A stretch of DNA of 64,000 nucleotides from Lucinisca nassula (Eukaryota > Mollusca > Bivalvia > Lucinida > Lucinidae): NCBI GenBank assembly GCA_963580285.1, contig OY757013.1:150675564-150739563 (forward strand), read 5' to 3'. Below the pieces are notes generated by a model. It made no database searches. It worked only from the letters and a program-made list of their open reading frames with translations, and had not been told where the DNA came from. Positions 1 to 10,904 of this stretch are shown piece by piece. Both the position numbers and the translations under genes were made by a program. Each line of letters starts with the position of its first letter. The first letter of the stretch is position 1.

Positions 1-19
1 AGAATGCTGGGTGCATGTA

Positions 20-629
20 AGCAGTCACTTCATGCTGCACATGTAGTCTCTTCACTCTACATTGCTGGACATACAATTTCTATATTTTCATTGCTGCACC
101 TTGGAGAAATAGATTGGCCTGCATGATGCTTCCATGCATAGCGGAAACCAACTGCAAATGAGTATGGGTAAACCACTTAAGCCTACCCAGGCAAAGTGGG
201 GTGAGTCGGACCATCCTTACATATAAACCCTTTTGGTTTATTTGGACGACAGGGCTTGAGGTGTCATTTCATCTCAGTGTTGGGTAAAAGTCCCCCAGAA
301 TTGGAAGCAATGTCTCCAAAATGACATAAATAGTTTTGTCGGGGACATAAAACCTCAATGCAGTTAAACAGTTGCTGCAAATACAATACATTTTTCATTG
401 CTTCTCACTCAGGATTTTTCATTGTTGGGCTTACAGTCTCTACATTTTTCATTCTCTCCATTTTTCATTGCTGCACATATAGTCTCAACGCTTTTCATTG
501 CTGAACATACAATCTATTCATTTTTCATTGCTGCACATATTATCTCAACATTTTTCATTGCTTCACTTATCGTCTCAACATTTTTCATTGCTACACATAC
601 AATTTCTATATTTTCATTGCTGCACATAC
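20..629. repeat. Minisatellite of about 30-bp units, left half
   Basis: Degenerate tandem units contain TTTTTCATTGCTGCACATA followed by a short CT-rich or CA-rich segment. They run at about 20-103 and again at 370-629, interrupted by a SINE at 104-365. The same array resumes at 7118 after a large insertion, so the two halves were once contiguous. The short open frame across 398-640 is repeat-derived low-complexity sequence and not a gene. Confidence 0.8.
104..365 (+). mobile_element. SINE family A, copy 1 (head-truncated)
   Basis: This belongs to a dispersed family of about 290 bp with further copies near 5425, 25964, 26463 and 58199 (reverse). Shared blocks include CTGCATGATGCTTCCA, GGCTTGAGRTGTCATTTCATC and the tail block GACGTTAAACCTCAAATC, followed in better copies by an AAAC-rich tail. 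This copy lacks the GGGGC head of other members and lies inside the minisatellite. No tRNA promoter boxes are obvious, so the SINE label rests on size, dispersal and tail. Confidence 0.65.
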
Positions 630-960
630 CGATGGCTTAGCGCAAAACTAGGCTAAGTCAGTTTTGTGAAATTTTACAGGAGAGGGAAAAAACTGTTTAT
701 CTTTTTTCCTTTTTTTCGTTTTGTAACATAGACTTTGGCCATGTATGCTGTTATATATGTTATTTTTCATGATCATAATCATTTTCAAGTTAAAATATGT
801 CTAAATAGCTTTAAATTGTAAATTTGAGTTAGTCATAGTTTTGCGCTGAAAATGGACTAACTAGTGAAAAGAACCTTGGCGCAAAACTATGACTAAGTCA
901 AGTTAGGTATAGTATTGCACTCAAAAATAATGAAAGTTTGAAGGAATGGGATAAAAAACT
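630..960. repeat. Left terminal and subterminal repeats of the 6.5-kb element
   Basis: The block contains GCGCAAAACTA at about 637, TAGTTTTGCGC at about 836 and GCGCAAAACTATGAC at about 880. CTAAGTCA motifs lie between them. The mixed orientation repeats the pattern seen at 6815-7117. Confidence 0.65.
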
Positions 961-1410
961 GCTCTAAGTCAAGCTGAATAAATTTCATAAAATAAATGTT
1001 AAACTATTTTGTGACTGACAGAATAAAAAAATAAATAAAAAAAAGCTTTTCAATACATACAGCCCAGTATTATCAATCGTTTAGATGATTCAACAGGTCA
1101 AACTCCCAAAACAACAGCAAAATTCAATAACTATCATTTAGATATTCTTATTCAAACTAGATTCTCAGCACTAAGAAGCATTTTAAATTTCAATTTATCA
1201 TAAAATGACTGATTTAACTCATTTGAAATGGATCTTTGGCAAACAGTACAAGCCCAGATCAGGGCCTTCAGTGTTAGCAGAAAGTTCAACTATTTTTTAA
1301 TCACTTTCTCTGGTACCCCTAAATTGCAAAACTGGCTCCTCTTATATAAAGGGTGAAGATTTCATTCAGTACACAATGGGTTGGTCACATATGAACAATC
1401 ATTAACCAGG

Positions 1411-1930
1411 CCGGCCTCGGTAGCTCAGTCGGATGCACATCTGACTGGTGCATTACGATAACACACCTGTGCGATAAAGTGCATTTCTTCACATCTCCAA
1501 AATGGCTACTTTTCTGATGAAAATCAATGATATTTTTCTTATTTTAACTGCAAACATAGGTTGTGGGTGTAATGTATACTCCCGTACACCCCAGTTTCCT
1601 CTATATAAAGTGGGGTTTAGGGCGTATTCATCTTACGGACTTGTTCATGTGATGGATCAGGAGGACGCGGGTTCAATACCTGCCAAGGTCAGCAAAATTC
1701 TTTTGTGGAGATTGATCATGAAATCTTTTCTAAGGTCATTCTCTCCCTTCCACTGATTCAAGAAGGGCAGTTGTCAGTTTCTGGCGAAAGAAAGTGCACT
1801 GCACTGGTTAACCGCTTACGTATAAGCCTGCCCAGAAAAAGTGTGTTTAGGTAAACCGACCGGCTCAAAAATGACCTAAGATAGTGTTGACTGGGCTGTT
1901 AAACTCCAATACAAAGCAACAAACAAACAA
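1411..1930 (+). mobile_element. tRNA-derived SINE family C, split by a MITE
   Basis: The head GGCCTCGGTAGCTCAGTCGG resembles a tRNA A box (TAGCTCAG), and GGGTTCAATACC after the interruption resembles a B box. The body (CATTCTCTCCCTTCCACTGA, GGCGAAAGAA, ACCGCTTACGTATAAGCC) and the AAAC-repeat tail match the intact copy at 58533-58845. The stretch of about 1452-1655 between head and body is a palindromic MITE inserted into the head. This is a retroposon and not a functional tRNA gene. Confidence 0.75.
1452..1655. mobile_element. Palindromic MITE family M (subfamily b) inside a SINE
   Basis: It contains the family hallmarks TTTTTCTTATTTT, ACATAGGTTGTGGGTG and CCCCAGTTTCCTCTATATAA, and is bounded by CATTACG-like and TTCATGTG ends. 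Related copies lie near 15765, 16190 and 17890. The nesting shows that the MITE moved after the SINE inserted. Confidence 0.6.
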
Positions 1931-1935
1931 ACAAT

Positions 1936-2620
1936 TTATTAACTATAGTATTTAAATTTTTCCCATACTGTTTTTATTCTGATTGTTGTTTGTTGTTATC
2001 GAGTGGATTGCAAATATTAATTCATGCTGATGAAGTCGGGGGAATAAATATTTGCATCTACCTAAAATTTAACTTTATCTAGAGAACATGATGTATCTTT
2101 ATAGAAAAGTTTTCTAAAGGAACCTCTGGACATGGACGACGACAAAATAAATGCTTCAAATGAGATCAAATACAGGCTTCAGTACAGGCTTGATATATTC
2201 AACCAAAAACATTTGCAGTGGCAAACAGTGTAGACTCTAATCAGACTGCTCATTCGAAAGCTGTCTCGTCTATTCTCATGACTCTTTAGTGTCCGAATAT
2301 TTAGGGTAAATACCTCATTGAAGATACATGTACGCATGCTGAAATTTCCAGAAAAAATTGTATAGATATTATTAGAAATAAGATCCATAAATGGTCATCT
2401 TTCTTTATAATATATACCATTTTGGCAGCTATCTTGATGTAATGAATAGTGTTATAAAGAGGCTATGATTGTGTACATTGTACATGCTAGATAGTTTACA
2501 AACTAATTTCTTTCATAAAGCTTGGGTCTGAAATTGGTGACAATAGCACGAGGTTGCAGTAAAAATGAGGGTCAGACAGTTTGTCTAACCCTTATCCTAC
2601 AGAACATGACATCTACCTTT
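1936..2620. other. Unassigned sequence
   Basis: This AT-rich stretch shows no family seen elsewhere in the window, no convincing long open frame and no obvious splice-bounded conserved exon. It is interior to the 6.5-kb element. Confidence 0.5.
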
Positions 2621-2623
2621 GTA

Positions 2624-2940
2624 CCGGCCCCGATAGCTCAGTTGGTAGAGTGTCCGCTCCGGGGAACGGGAGGTCTCGGGTTCGATCCCGGGCCGCGACA
2701 TACCAAAGTCGTTAAAAATGGTACTAGCTGCTCCTCGCTTGGCACTCAGATTTACGGGGTAGAGCTAGGACTGGTCGATCCAGTGTCAGGATAATGTGAC
2801 TGGGTGTGGTATCATGTAATGTGTCTGGGACATGATACTTCAGTGAGGCAGCACTATAAACGTGAGCATTGAGCTCCCTGTCGCAACCAGACACCGTCGT
2901 GATATGACTGAAAAATTGTTGAAAGCGACGTTAAACCCGA

Positions 2941-2945
<5 letters not shown>
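2624..2945 (+). mobile_element. tRNA-derived SINE family B, copy 1
   Basis: The head GCCCCGATAGCTCAGTTGGT is a clear A-box region and GGTTCGATCCCGGGCC a clear B box, so a pol III promoter is present. The 320-bp body ends in GCGACGTTAAACCCGAATTC followed by a CA microsatellite. The copy at 4281-4605 is very similar. The tRNA-like head does not fold as a complete tRNA gene and is continuous with the SINE body. Confidence 0.85.
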
Positions 2946-2974
<29 letters not shown>

Positions 2975-2975
2975 C
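2945..2975. repeat. (CA)n microsatellite at a SINE tail
   Basis: About 15 CA units lie directly at the 3' end of the family B SINE. They may have grown from the SINE tail. Confidence 0.9.
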
Positions 2976-3135
2976 TACCTTTGCAAACAGTGTAGATCCA
3001 GATCATATGGCTTCTGGCCATCCAATCACGATCTACACTGTCATGAAGTTTGTGAATTGAATGAGTATAGTGATTGGCTGATAGTCAGCAATGGGTGTGG
3101 CTTTATTCATTCATTCAGCAGGATAAGGTAGCTAT
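2976..3135. mobile_element. Palindromic MITE family F, degraded copy
   Basis: The inverted arms CAGTGTAGATCCAGATCA and TGATCAGGATCTACACTG (consensus from the copy at 20355) are recognisable here in decayed form. They are followed by CAGCAATGGGTGTGGCTT and AGCAGGATAAGG, which match the family 3' end. Confidence 0.6.
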
Positions 3136-3925
3136 GAATTAAATAGGATCTCATGGGAAAGAACAACATAAAACATGTGATGGGCCTGTGGGATCAAACT
3201 GGATTTGCTAAGGAAATAAGATAACTGTACTTCTCAAATGATATCATTGGATACATGTTATGGAGTCTATCAAGCACACTATCTTCCACACTCAAAAGAG
3301 AGTGTACCCTTCTTAACTGCTGAGCTAGATCTAGGAACTGCACTGGGCCATTGTACCAGTAGTCATACTTAATGGCTACTATATTTGGACTCCTGGATTT
3401 TATTTTAAATGACCTTACATCTGGCCAGCAAATTTGGTTTCTGTTCAAACCAAGATCAAAATTTTAAGAAGTTTTGAAACTGAATCTTACTCAAAGATAA
3501 GTTAGAAAGAGGTATTCAAACAGCCTTTAGTAAAACAAGCTGGATTCAAAGACCTTGGGAGTCATTTGCTGCTCCTCAAGGTTAAAACATGCGGCCACAA
3601 AAGAACCATCTTTACTTTTTTACTTTTTTTGTTTGTCATTTGGCTAGAACTATGTTCTTAATATGACTCCTCATAGTGTAATCAATATTTTCTTGTCATT
3701 TAGGATCATTGGTTCCATTGTGGAATTTTGAAAATACTTCAGTGTCACTGACAAGTCCTGGGTGGCCGAAACTAGCTAATCATTTACATATACACTTCAC
3801 ATTTTACAGTTCTGTAGTGAATTCCTTGCTTTCATATAACATATTCCATTTTTTTCTATTTCTGTCTGATTTTGTCCAAAGTTGTAACAATTTTAAAAGA
3901 GTTACATAGTCCTTCATAGCCGAAA
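3136..3925. other. Unassigned sequence
   Basis: No family resemblance and no supported exon were seen. Short open frames here have no recognisable domains. Confidence 0.5.
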
Positions 3926-4005
3926 AACTGGATAAGCCCCTGATTGAACCCATGATCCCTAGTTTATGAGGCGAGTAGCATAACCACTGCACCATGGAGG
4001 CTTAA
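3926..4005 (-). mobile_element. tRNA-like SINE head, family E
   Basis: On the minus strand GTGCAGTGGTTATGC (A box-like) precedes GGGTTCAATC (B box-like). The arrangement recurs, better preserved, at 23180-23345 and inside both gypsy LTRs (about 44345-44500 and 52350-52505). Confidence 0.55.
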
Positions 4006-4280
4006 AACTACATTTTTGTAGTAATGGCTTTCTACGTAAGATTAACCCTACCTTGTGGGATTCTATTAAGTCTGTTACAATGACAGAATGTGTTGAGATC
4101 AATGCTAAAGAAAAGATTAGAGAGTGCTGGAGATGGTTTGATCTCCGCAAGCGCCTAGTATTGTTTCCTTGAGCAAGAGACTTTATCCACATTACTTAGT
4201 ACTGGTTTCTACCCAGGAAGGAAAGAGTGCCACATGGAAGATTATTACTAGTTTACTAATGTGTTACCCTCTATAAATGA

Positions 4281-4605
4281 CCGGCCCCGATAGCTCAGTT
4301 GGTAGAGTGTCCACTCCGGGGAACGGGATGTCACGGGTTCGATCCCGGGCCGCGACACACCAAAGTCGTTAAAAATGGTACTAGCTGCTCCTCACTTGGC
4401 ATTCAGATTTACGGGGTAGAGCTAGGACTGGTCGACACAGTGTCAGGATAATGTGACTGGGTGTGGTATCATGTAATGTGTCTGGGACATGATACTTCAG
4501 TGAGGCAGCACTATAAAAGTGAGCATTGAGCTCCCTGTCGCTACCAGACACCGTCATGATATGACTGAAAAATTGTTGAAAGCGACGTTAAATCCGAATT
4601 CACAC
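4281..4605 (+). mobile_element. tRNA-derived SINE family B, copy 2
   Basis: It is nearly identical along its length to the copy at 2624 and has the same A and B boxes and the same GCGACGTTAAATCCGAATTC end. It is followed by a short CA run, then a (TTA)n microsatellite at 4632-4672. Confidence 0.85.
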
Positions 4606-4631
4606 ACACATACCCTCTATAAATGAAGTTG

Positions 4632-4672
<41 letters not shown>
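4632..4672. repeat. (TTA)n microsatellite
   Basis: About 13 uninterrupted ATT units. Confidence 0.95.
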
Positions 4673-4673
<1 letters not shown>

Positions 4674-5424
4674 TCATGTCTGCTGAAGTATGGAATGATT
4701 TCTTATTGCCCCAATACTGTGCTTGACATCTGCTGTGAAAGATTTTTAAAATTATGTTTGGCCTTATTCAAAATGAGCTTTTAGTTTTTATTTGCAGTAT
4801 ATCGGCAGCTATTTTAATGTGAAAGACTGAGAGATGAGTTCAATATCATGTTCTTAACCTGTGTTGTCAACTGAGTCTTATCATTTTTATGACCTATGCA
4901 TCCTAAGCATACAAGTCGTGCAAAAAAGTTATTGTCAACAATGCCAGACAAAAGTTATATTTTTCAGTCGACAACAGAACTGGCACTTTTGAAAATGTCA
5001 GTCAACTCAGCTGATGCTGCTGTCGACTGACTGACAATCAGCAGCCTCTTTTTTGTTTGTTTGTATGTTGATGTCTCATAGATCAAAAGGCTCAGTCGAC
5101 ACCACAGGCAATATAACCCTGTTACCTATGTGGGAGAGCTTACAAAATTCAAAACGTAATGTTACTATGCAAACAACTTCATTAATTTCACATGAAAATT
5201 ATTGACAATTTCACAGCAACATAATCTTTGCTGATTGATCACATAATAAATTAAATCATGAGGTTTGCAATCCTTTCAATATTTCACTTATTTTGAGCAG
5301 ATCACATGACCCAAGTGAGGCTAAAATCCACAATGGTGAGAAGTAAGGGTAGAACTTTGGGCAATGTTGTTATTTCTTCTGTTTCTATATTTCCATTCAT
5401 GTTTCTTTATCTCCTGTCCCTCGG
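4673..5424. other. Unassigned sequence
   Basis: A cluster around 4965-5105 repeats GTCGAC and CAGTCGAC motifs with TGTTGTCAAC at 4862. These look like remnants of a small inverted repeat. No gene is supported. Confidence 0.4.
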
Positions 5425-5722
5425 CCCCCGCCCATAGGGGCTTGAAGAAATATATGGGCTGCATGATGCTTCCACACAGAGCTACATCCGACCCGCACAT
5501 TAGTACTGGTAAACTGCTTAGAGGATCTAAGCCTGTCCAGGAACCGCGGTGCGAGGTGGACTGGCCATGCTAATAAACCCTATTGGTTTCATTGGGCGAC
5601 ATAGCTTGAGATGTCATTTCATCTCAATGTCGGGTAAAAGTCCCACAAAATTGGAAGCAACGTCTCCAAAATGACCTTTACAGTGTTGACGGGGACGTTA
5701 AACCTCAAATCAAACAAACAAA
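5425..5722 (+). mobile_element. SINE family A, copy 2
   Basis: The full-length copy begins CCCCCGCCCATAGGGGCTTG and ends GACGTTAAACCTCAAATC with an AAAC tail. The copies at 26463 and 58199 (reverse) have the same structure. Confidence 0.8.
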
Positions 5723-5962
5723 TTCTCTCCTGTCCCTCACTTTCATCTCCTTTACCATCTCTACTATCATTTTTTCTCCTTTTCTCTGGGAAATGACACA
5801 AAATGACCAACAAGGGTTTACGTGTCGACAAACACAAAACAATCAAACAATCAACTGAATGATCAACCATTTTCTTTGGGCTGATGTAAAGCAGGATGAT
5901 GTTTTGAAATTTAGGGATGTCAGGTGGAAAATTGTTTGGAATTTATTTAGGACTGTTCTTTT

Positions 5963-6330
5963 AAAGGCTTATCCTTTGGAAGCAAAGAATACACCACAGA
6001 ACTGAAAAGTATGGAGTGTACAGTTTTCTGGGCCAGACAAGCCAGTTTCAGCAAATTAGGCCTCTTCAGTGACCTGCAGATATTTTCACAATTGCACAAA
6101 GGAATCAATGATCCCAAAGGGCAAGAAAACTACACTCTGATGAAGGGCAGGCCACCACACATTTCCTGAACATCAGCTGTAGTGACGTTAAATATGTTCT
6201 ATAAAAGGGTCATCCTTTGGAAGCACAGAATGCACCACAGAACTGAAAAGTGTGGAGTGAACATGTTTTCTGGGCCAGACTAGCTAGACAAGGAACCCTT
6301 GTCTGAACCTTTTTAAGGCAATGATCAGAC
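5963..6330. mobile_element. MITE family E, two tandem copies
   Basis: Two units start TCCTTTGGAAGCA at about 5968 and 6211. They share CACCACAGAACTGAAAAGT and TTTTCTGGGCCAGAC. The first unit ends TAGTGACGTTAAATATGTTCTA. Other copies are at 35880-36182 (inside the LINE) and 59732-60010, so the family is dispersed. The head-to-tail arrangement recurs at 59986. Confidence 0.6.
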
Positions 6331-6814
6331 ACTACATTCTGTGGTAATGATCAGTGCGTGCACTCTTTGCCAATGATCCCTTTCCAGTAGGCCACAAGGC
6401 CTGTCTAAAGTAAATGAATTGACAGCTTTATCAAGTGATACTTGTATATTAATTATTATGCTGCTGCATGTTTCTTTTGTGGTTTACCCCACCCACTCAT
6501 TTTTCATCGAAATAACATGCTGTTGACCCTCATTAGTTTACTTCACAAAAATGTAAATACTTGCTAATCATCTTGTTGAATCTGTTATTTTCTCCTGTAA
6601 AATTCAAATATTGGCGGGAAGTAAACGACGGAATTTCATTCTGAAGTCAAGGATGGGTTCTGAGTTAGAATATTTCTTGATTTTCTTTTTGTCTCTTTCT
6701 TTTTTTTTGATGATATTCTTCAGTGGCCTTTGTTTTCAAAAAGACACATTTTTATATCATAAATTAAGGCAGAAAAAAAGAATTAAAACATAATTTATTA
6801 TAATACTTGTTATT

Positions 6815-7117
6815 ATTGCTCAGTGCAAAACCCTATCTAAGTCAAGTTAGTAAGGGTTTTGCACTAACATTTCTTTCGAATTTTATGCAACTGTTAGTGC
6901 AAAACCATACCTAACTCCACTTAGATATAGTTTTGCACTGACAATAAAAACATTTTGACTTAGCATATTTTATTAAAACTTAAATATCTTTGCAAATACT
7001 GGGAATATATTTACAATGTTTTGACAGGTTTAAGAGGACTTCTCAAGCTTTTAAAATTCATGAAAAAATTGATTTGGGGAAAAAATGGAGTTAGCCTAGT
7101 TTTGCGCTGAGCCATCG
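6815..7117. repeat. Right terminal and subterminal repeats of the 6.5-kb element
   Basis: TAGTGCAAAACC, GGGTTTTGCACTAAC and TAGTTTTGCACTGAC alternate in orientation with CTAAGTCAAGTTAG. They end in TAGTTTTGCGCTGAGCCATCG at 7117, mirroring the left end. Confidence 0.65.
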
Positions 7118-7260
7118 ATACAATCTCTACATTTTTCATTGCTGCACGTACAATCTCTACATTTTTTCATTGCTTCACATACCATCTCTATATTTTTCAT
7201 TGCTAGACATACATTTTTCAGTGCTGCGCACATAATATCAACATTTTTACATTTTTCATC
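7118..7260. repeat. Minisatellite, right half
   Basis: This continues the 30-bp array of 370-629 (CAATCTCTACATTTTTCATT units) and is interrupted only by the 6.5-kb element. Confidence 0.75.
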
Positions 7261-7847
7261 ATTCAGTCAAACTTCTGTGGCTCGTTTACCAAATCTTGGT
7301 TCAACTCATTCTTGAGTTCCTAGGAAATTGTTCTGATCGTTTAAAGTAAGTGATAATTTAGAAGAATATTTTGTTCTGAAAAGGTGTTTTGTGTGTACTC
7401 AATACTATTGCCTTAGTGAGCAATGGACAGGTTTAATTGCAGTTAAAGAAGTGTAGATTTGTTGTAATATTATACACCGATATCTGTACTTCAATCAAAC
7501 AGTGAATACACTGATCAGATGCTGGAGCCTGCAGTATCTTGTCTGGGTATTCACTGTTTACCACTGTCCCTTTTTGTGGACACTTGCCATATAGGGATCA
7601 AATCAAAGTGTGCTTGTATGAAGCCTTCCTGACAGTGGACTAGTGACTCAGCTACTTGCCCTATAAACCAGGAGTCTTGGATTTGATTCAAGGCTTCTAG
7701 AAACCCCATACTTTCAAATGAGTCTTTAACTTGAATTCCTGTCTCTATATGACCTAATAGTTGATGGTGGGATGCAAGACACACACACAAAATACCCGGT
7801 ATAAATCTTGTAACAAGGCTGCAGCCAACACTGCTGTTTAATTTCAG

Positions 7848-7909
7848 CTGGCTGTGATAACTCCCTGATACAAGATAACCATCATTTCTGTGTTCTTGGT
7901 AAAGAAAAG
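7848..7909 (+). CDS. prkn: Parkin exon, RING1 end to start of IBR (62 bp)
   Basis: Parkin is the RING-between-RING (RBR) E3 ubiquitin ligase of mitochondrial quality control. This exon follows an ATTTCAG acceptor and ends at AAAG/GTAAGC. After two leading bases it encodes GCDNSLIQDNHHFCVLGKEK. This aligns with the human segment that links the last RING1 cysteine to the IBR (GC-NSLI, HHF-LG). Human exon 8 is, as I recall, also 62 bp. The reading frame passes in phase 0 to the exon at 10230. The preceding exons (UBL, RING0, most of RING1) are not recognisable in 1-7847 and are probably upstream of the window. Confidence 0.88.
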
Positions 7910-7954
7910 GTAAGCAGGTGTTTAAATATTCAGATAATTTTCTAGCTCACCTTC

Positions 7955-8240
7955 AGTCATTCTCTCCCTTCCACTGATACAAGAAGGGCAGATGTGAATT
8001 TATGGCAGAAGAATGTGCACGACACTGATTAATAGCTTATTGTATAAGCCTGTCCAGGTAAAGTGTGGTTAGGTAAACTGTCTGGCTTGACATAACCTAA
8101 ACAAAGTCCTTACACAGGAAAGAAGCATAGCTGAAAAATCCTTGCCTCTTATGGTATTCGGACCTGGGCCACTCAGGTGAAAGTCCAGTTCTTTTACCAC
8201 TGAGCCAAAGACTTGACTCTGACGCAGTTGTCAGATACTG
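7955..8240. mobile_element. SINE family C body fragment plus a tRNA-like head in reverse
   Basis: 7955-8100 matches the family C body (CATTCTCTCCCTTCCACTGA, ATAAGCCTGTCCAGG). Downstream, the minus strand of 8160-8215 reads TTTGGCTCAGTGGTAAAAG, an A box-like tRNA head of another SINE. Confidence 0.5.
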
Positions 8241-8381
8241 GTTACAAACCTATAAACTACGAGTAATCTACCAAGGTAGATAATTGAAGTTAGAAATTAC
8301 GGGCTATGACAAATTTGCTGCTGAACGAAGCCAAATATAAGTTTCTATTCTAAATACAAGGTGGAAACATTAAAGCTCTGG

Positions 8382-8625
8382 GGCCAGTTATTCAAAGCCT
8401 CGTTAGCTTAACCAGCTCGTTAATGGTAATTTTGTTATCTGTTCTAGCAAGTTCAGTATCTTAAATTTTGGTATTTTTGCTGAAAAAAATGTAAGCAGAT
8501 TTTGCATTTGCAAAAGCTGCTTACATTTTTTCAACAAAAATATTAGCTTACTTGGCATAATAAATGATCAAACTTTTAACGATATGTTAACTAAGACATT
8601 GTTAGTTTTGAACAACTGGTCCCTG
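8382..8625. mobile_element. MITE family H, copy 1
   Basis: The ends GGGGCCAGTTATTCAAAGC and, on the opposite strand, AGGGACCAGTTGTTCAAAAC form an inverted repeat. The interior has GCAAAAGCTGCTTAC-type inverted arms. Related copies lie at 11283-11527 and about 11528-11730. Confidence 0.65.
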
Positions 8626-8698
8626 GTGTGCAGCAACAGATCTTGTTTCATGACAGGATGCAGTTCAGTAGGTGGTTGAAATCATACTTATTTACTTT

Positions 8699-9300
8699 TT
8701 ATTATGCCCCCGCCATTCGAAGATATATAGCGTTGCCCCTGTCCATCCTTTCCTTCATTCATCCGTCTGTTCATTTGTTTGTCAGTCCGAAACTTAAACG
8801 CAGTCAGTAACTTTCTTATTTCTGGATGGATTTTGAAATTACATTGTAGAAATTTTAACCATCATGAGATGATGTGTCACATGCAAAACCCAGGTCTGTA
8901 CCTCCAAGGTCAAGGTCATACTTAGAGGTCAAATGTCAAAAAAGGGTCCGAAACTTAAACGAGTAGATAACTTACTTATTTCTGGATGGATTTTGAAATT
9001 ACTTTGTAGAAATGTAAACCATCATGAGACGATGTGTGTCACGTGCAAAACCCAGGACTGTACCTCCAAGGTCAAGGTCATACTTAGAGGTCAAAGGTAA
9101 AAAAAAAAGTCCGAAACTTAAACGCAGTCAATAACTTTCTTATTTCTGGATGGATTTTGAAATTACTTGGCAGAAATGTTGGCCATCATGAGACGATCTG
9201 CCTCACAGAAAACCAAGCCATTACCGCCAAGGTCAAGGTCATAATTAGAGGTCAAATGTGAAAAAAGGTCCAAAACTTTAAGCACCATCAATAACTTTCT
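8699..9300. repeat. Tandem-array element with AGGTCA-rich units (3 units)
   Basis: The start TTATTATGCCCCCGCCATTC is followed by three units of roughly 165 bp. The units contain TTTCTGGATGGATTTTGAAA, CATCATGAGACGATGTG and CCAAGGTCAAGGTCATA with AGAGGTCAAA. They are homologous to the array at 28985-33315. A trinucleotide-free, non-coding tandem core of this type is typical of molluscan non-autonomous Helitron-like elements, but termini are unproven here. Confidence 0.6.
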
Positions 9301-9329
9301 ATGGATTAATACGAACATAGACATATTTT

Positions 9330-9972
9330 CAGGTGGGGGCATCTGTGTCCTATGGACCCATTTCTGTTTTATTTTTGTCACACCTGCTTTTAGGAGACCG
9401 ATTTTCCATCCATTCATTTGTTTGTCCATCAAGCTGTCTATTTCATCTACCCTAACTATCACCCTTATGTAAGAGTCAATTTCTCAAGATCTGTAAGAGC
9501 TTCATTAATGATATTTGGTACAAACTTACATCTAGGAATGGCAACTTCAATGCAAGCATCCATATCTCACATTGACCTACATTTCATGGTTCATTGACTT
9601 TGTGATTTAGTGTGACCACCCTTACTTTAACTGTAATGTAAGAGTTCATTTCTCGAGAACTATGAGAGCTTCATTAATGTTACTTGGTACAAACATGCAT
9701 CTGGGAATGGCAATTTCAATTCAAGTATTCATGTCTCACATTGACCTAAATTTCATGGTTCACTGACTTTGTGAATTATAGCCACCATCACCCTAATGTA
9801 AGAGTCCATTTCCTGAGAACTATAAGAGCTTCATTAATGATACTTGGTACAAACTTGAATCTAGAACTCACAACTTTTATGCAGGCATCCATGTTTGGCC
9901 TTGACCTAGATTTCATGGTTTGGTGACTTTACACTGACAGGCATGACATAGCCTTCGGTGGAATTCTTGTTT
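9330..9972. repeat. Second tandem-array element (about 165-bp units, 3 units)
   Basis: Units share AATGTAAGAGT, AAGAGCTTCATTAATGAT and TTGGTACAAACTT, plus CATTGACCTA and TTCATGGTT. The array is followed by GACATAGCCTTCGGTGGAAT and TCTTGTTT, an end similar to other arrays in the window. Confidence 0.55.
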
Positions 9973-10229
9973 GGTCAGACACATAAGAAAAGGACTGTAA
10001 GCTTTATCTGATTTATGATATTTCAAATCCTACATGGATATGCTGCCAACAAACAGGGCTAGATGCATTAATGACATTCTGCACTAGGCTACCTCATGAT
10101 TTCTTCCACAGGTGTGCAAGCAGTAAAGGCTCAGGTGGGACTACCCTTATGCACAGGTTCGCCTGAGTCTTTGCTGGTTGCCTATTTGATAAGTAACATA
10201 CCCTGTTCTCATGAGTGTCTTCGTTTTAG

Positions 10230-10367
10230 TATGAAAGGTATAAAGATTTTGGTGCAGAGGACTTCCTGTTGAATGCTGGTGGTACCATATGTCCAAATCC
10301 TGGTTGTGGAGAAGGAATGGTGCTTGAAGAAAATCCGGGCCGAAATATCAGATGTGCTAGTTGTGAG
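10230..10367 (+). CDS. prkn: Parkin exon, IBR zinc-binding domain first half (138 bp)
   Basis: The acceptor is TTTTAG and the donor AG/GTGGGT. The 46 codons start YERYKDFGAEDF and contain the IBR zinc ligands CPNPGC and CASC. Family knowledge: this matches human exon 9 (YNRYQQYGAEE, CPRPGCG). The IBR holds two zinc ions and helps position RING1 and RING2 during ubiquitin transfer. The intron before it (7910-10229) contains SINE, MITE and tandem-repeat elements. Intron phase is 0 on both sides. Confidence 0.93.
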
Positions 10368-10904
10368 GTGGGTTTGTACTGCTGGAGGGCTGGGTTTTGT
10401 AAAATGTTAGAAAAAAGATTTTTCATGAGCTTGAAACTATGTGTAAATCCAAGTACATATTTAGGTGCATAAATATACCGGAATGATTAAGCTGTCAAGC
10501 TGAAAAGATACCCTTAATATGCCTCCTTGCCGGGCACTATAATCAGCCCGCAGTAGCTCAAATTACACCTGTCTCGAACAAATTTTCATGATTCCAAAGG
10601 TGATAAAATTCTATAAACGTGGATGTATCATCTGGTTCACAAGTCAGTGTAATGATCAAGTTTGTAAAAACTGTATCATCGCTCAAACCACCTACGATGC
10701 ATGGAGTGTTTGAATATTTCGCCTCACGGTTTCTAAGTGGAATCTTCCATCTATAAATTCAGACATGTCCATTCTTTTAAATAGGGGCTTTAGTCAATAT
10801 CAGTAGCAGGTCATCACGCTGTGTTGATTCTAATGAAACAGCTACAGCTGCTTAATCTGGATCTACATTGTTAATTATTTGTTTTTGTACCATTCTACAT
10901 GGTT
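10368..10904. other. Parkin intron sequence without recognised repeats
   Basis: No repeat family or further exon is evident. Confidence 0.5.

Larger units (their letters stand above)
630..7117. mobile_element. 6.5-kb element with inverted termini and ATAC target duplication
   Basis: The left end begins CGATGGCTTAGCGCAAAACT (630 on) and the right end, read on the minus strand from 7117, begins CGATGGCTCAGCGCAAAACT. About 26 of 27 terminal bases match. The flanks are ATAC (626-629) and ATAC (7118-7121), and deleting the element plus one ATAC restores a normal minisatellite unit. Both ends carry further copies of GCGCAAAACTA and CTAAGTCA in both orientations (to about 960 and from about 6815), typical subterminal repeats of cut-and-paste transposons. 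The interior holds SINEs and MITEs and shows no transposase, so it looks non-autonomous. A 4-bp duplication is compatible with several DNA-transposon superfamilies, and I cannot name one. Confidence 0.7.

Noticed and set aside
2624..2700. tRNA gene-like sequence with good A and B boxes (also 4281, 34111, 58533 and reversed at 61721)
   Set aside because: Each continues into a conserved 250-300 bp body with a repeat tail and recurs as a unit, so they are SINE heads rather than tRNA genes.
1..7847. Upstream parkin exons (UBL, RING0, RING1)
   Set aside because: I scanned for the expected Cys-rich motifs between splice sites and found none, so they are not claimed within the window.
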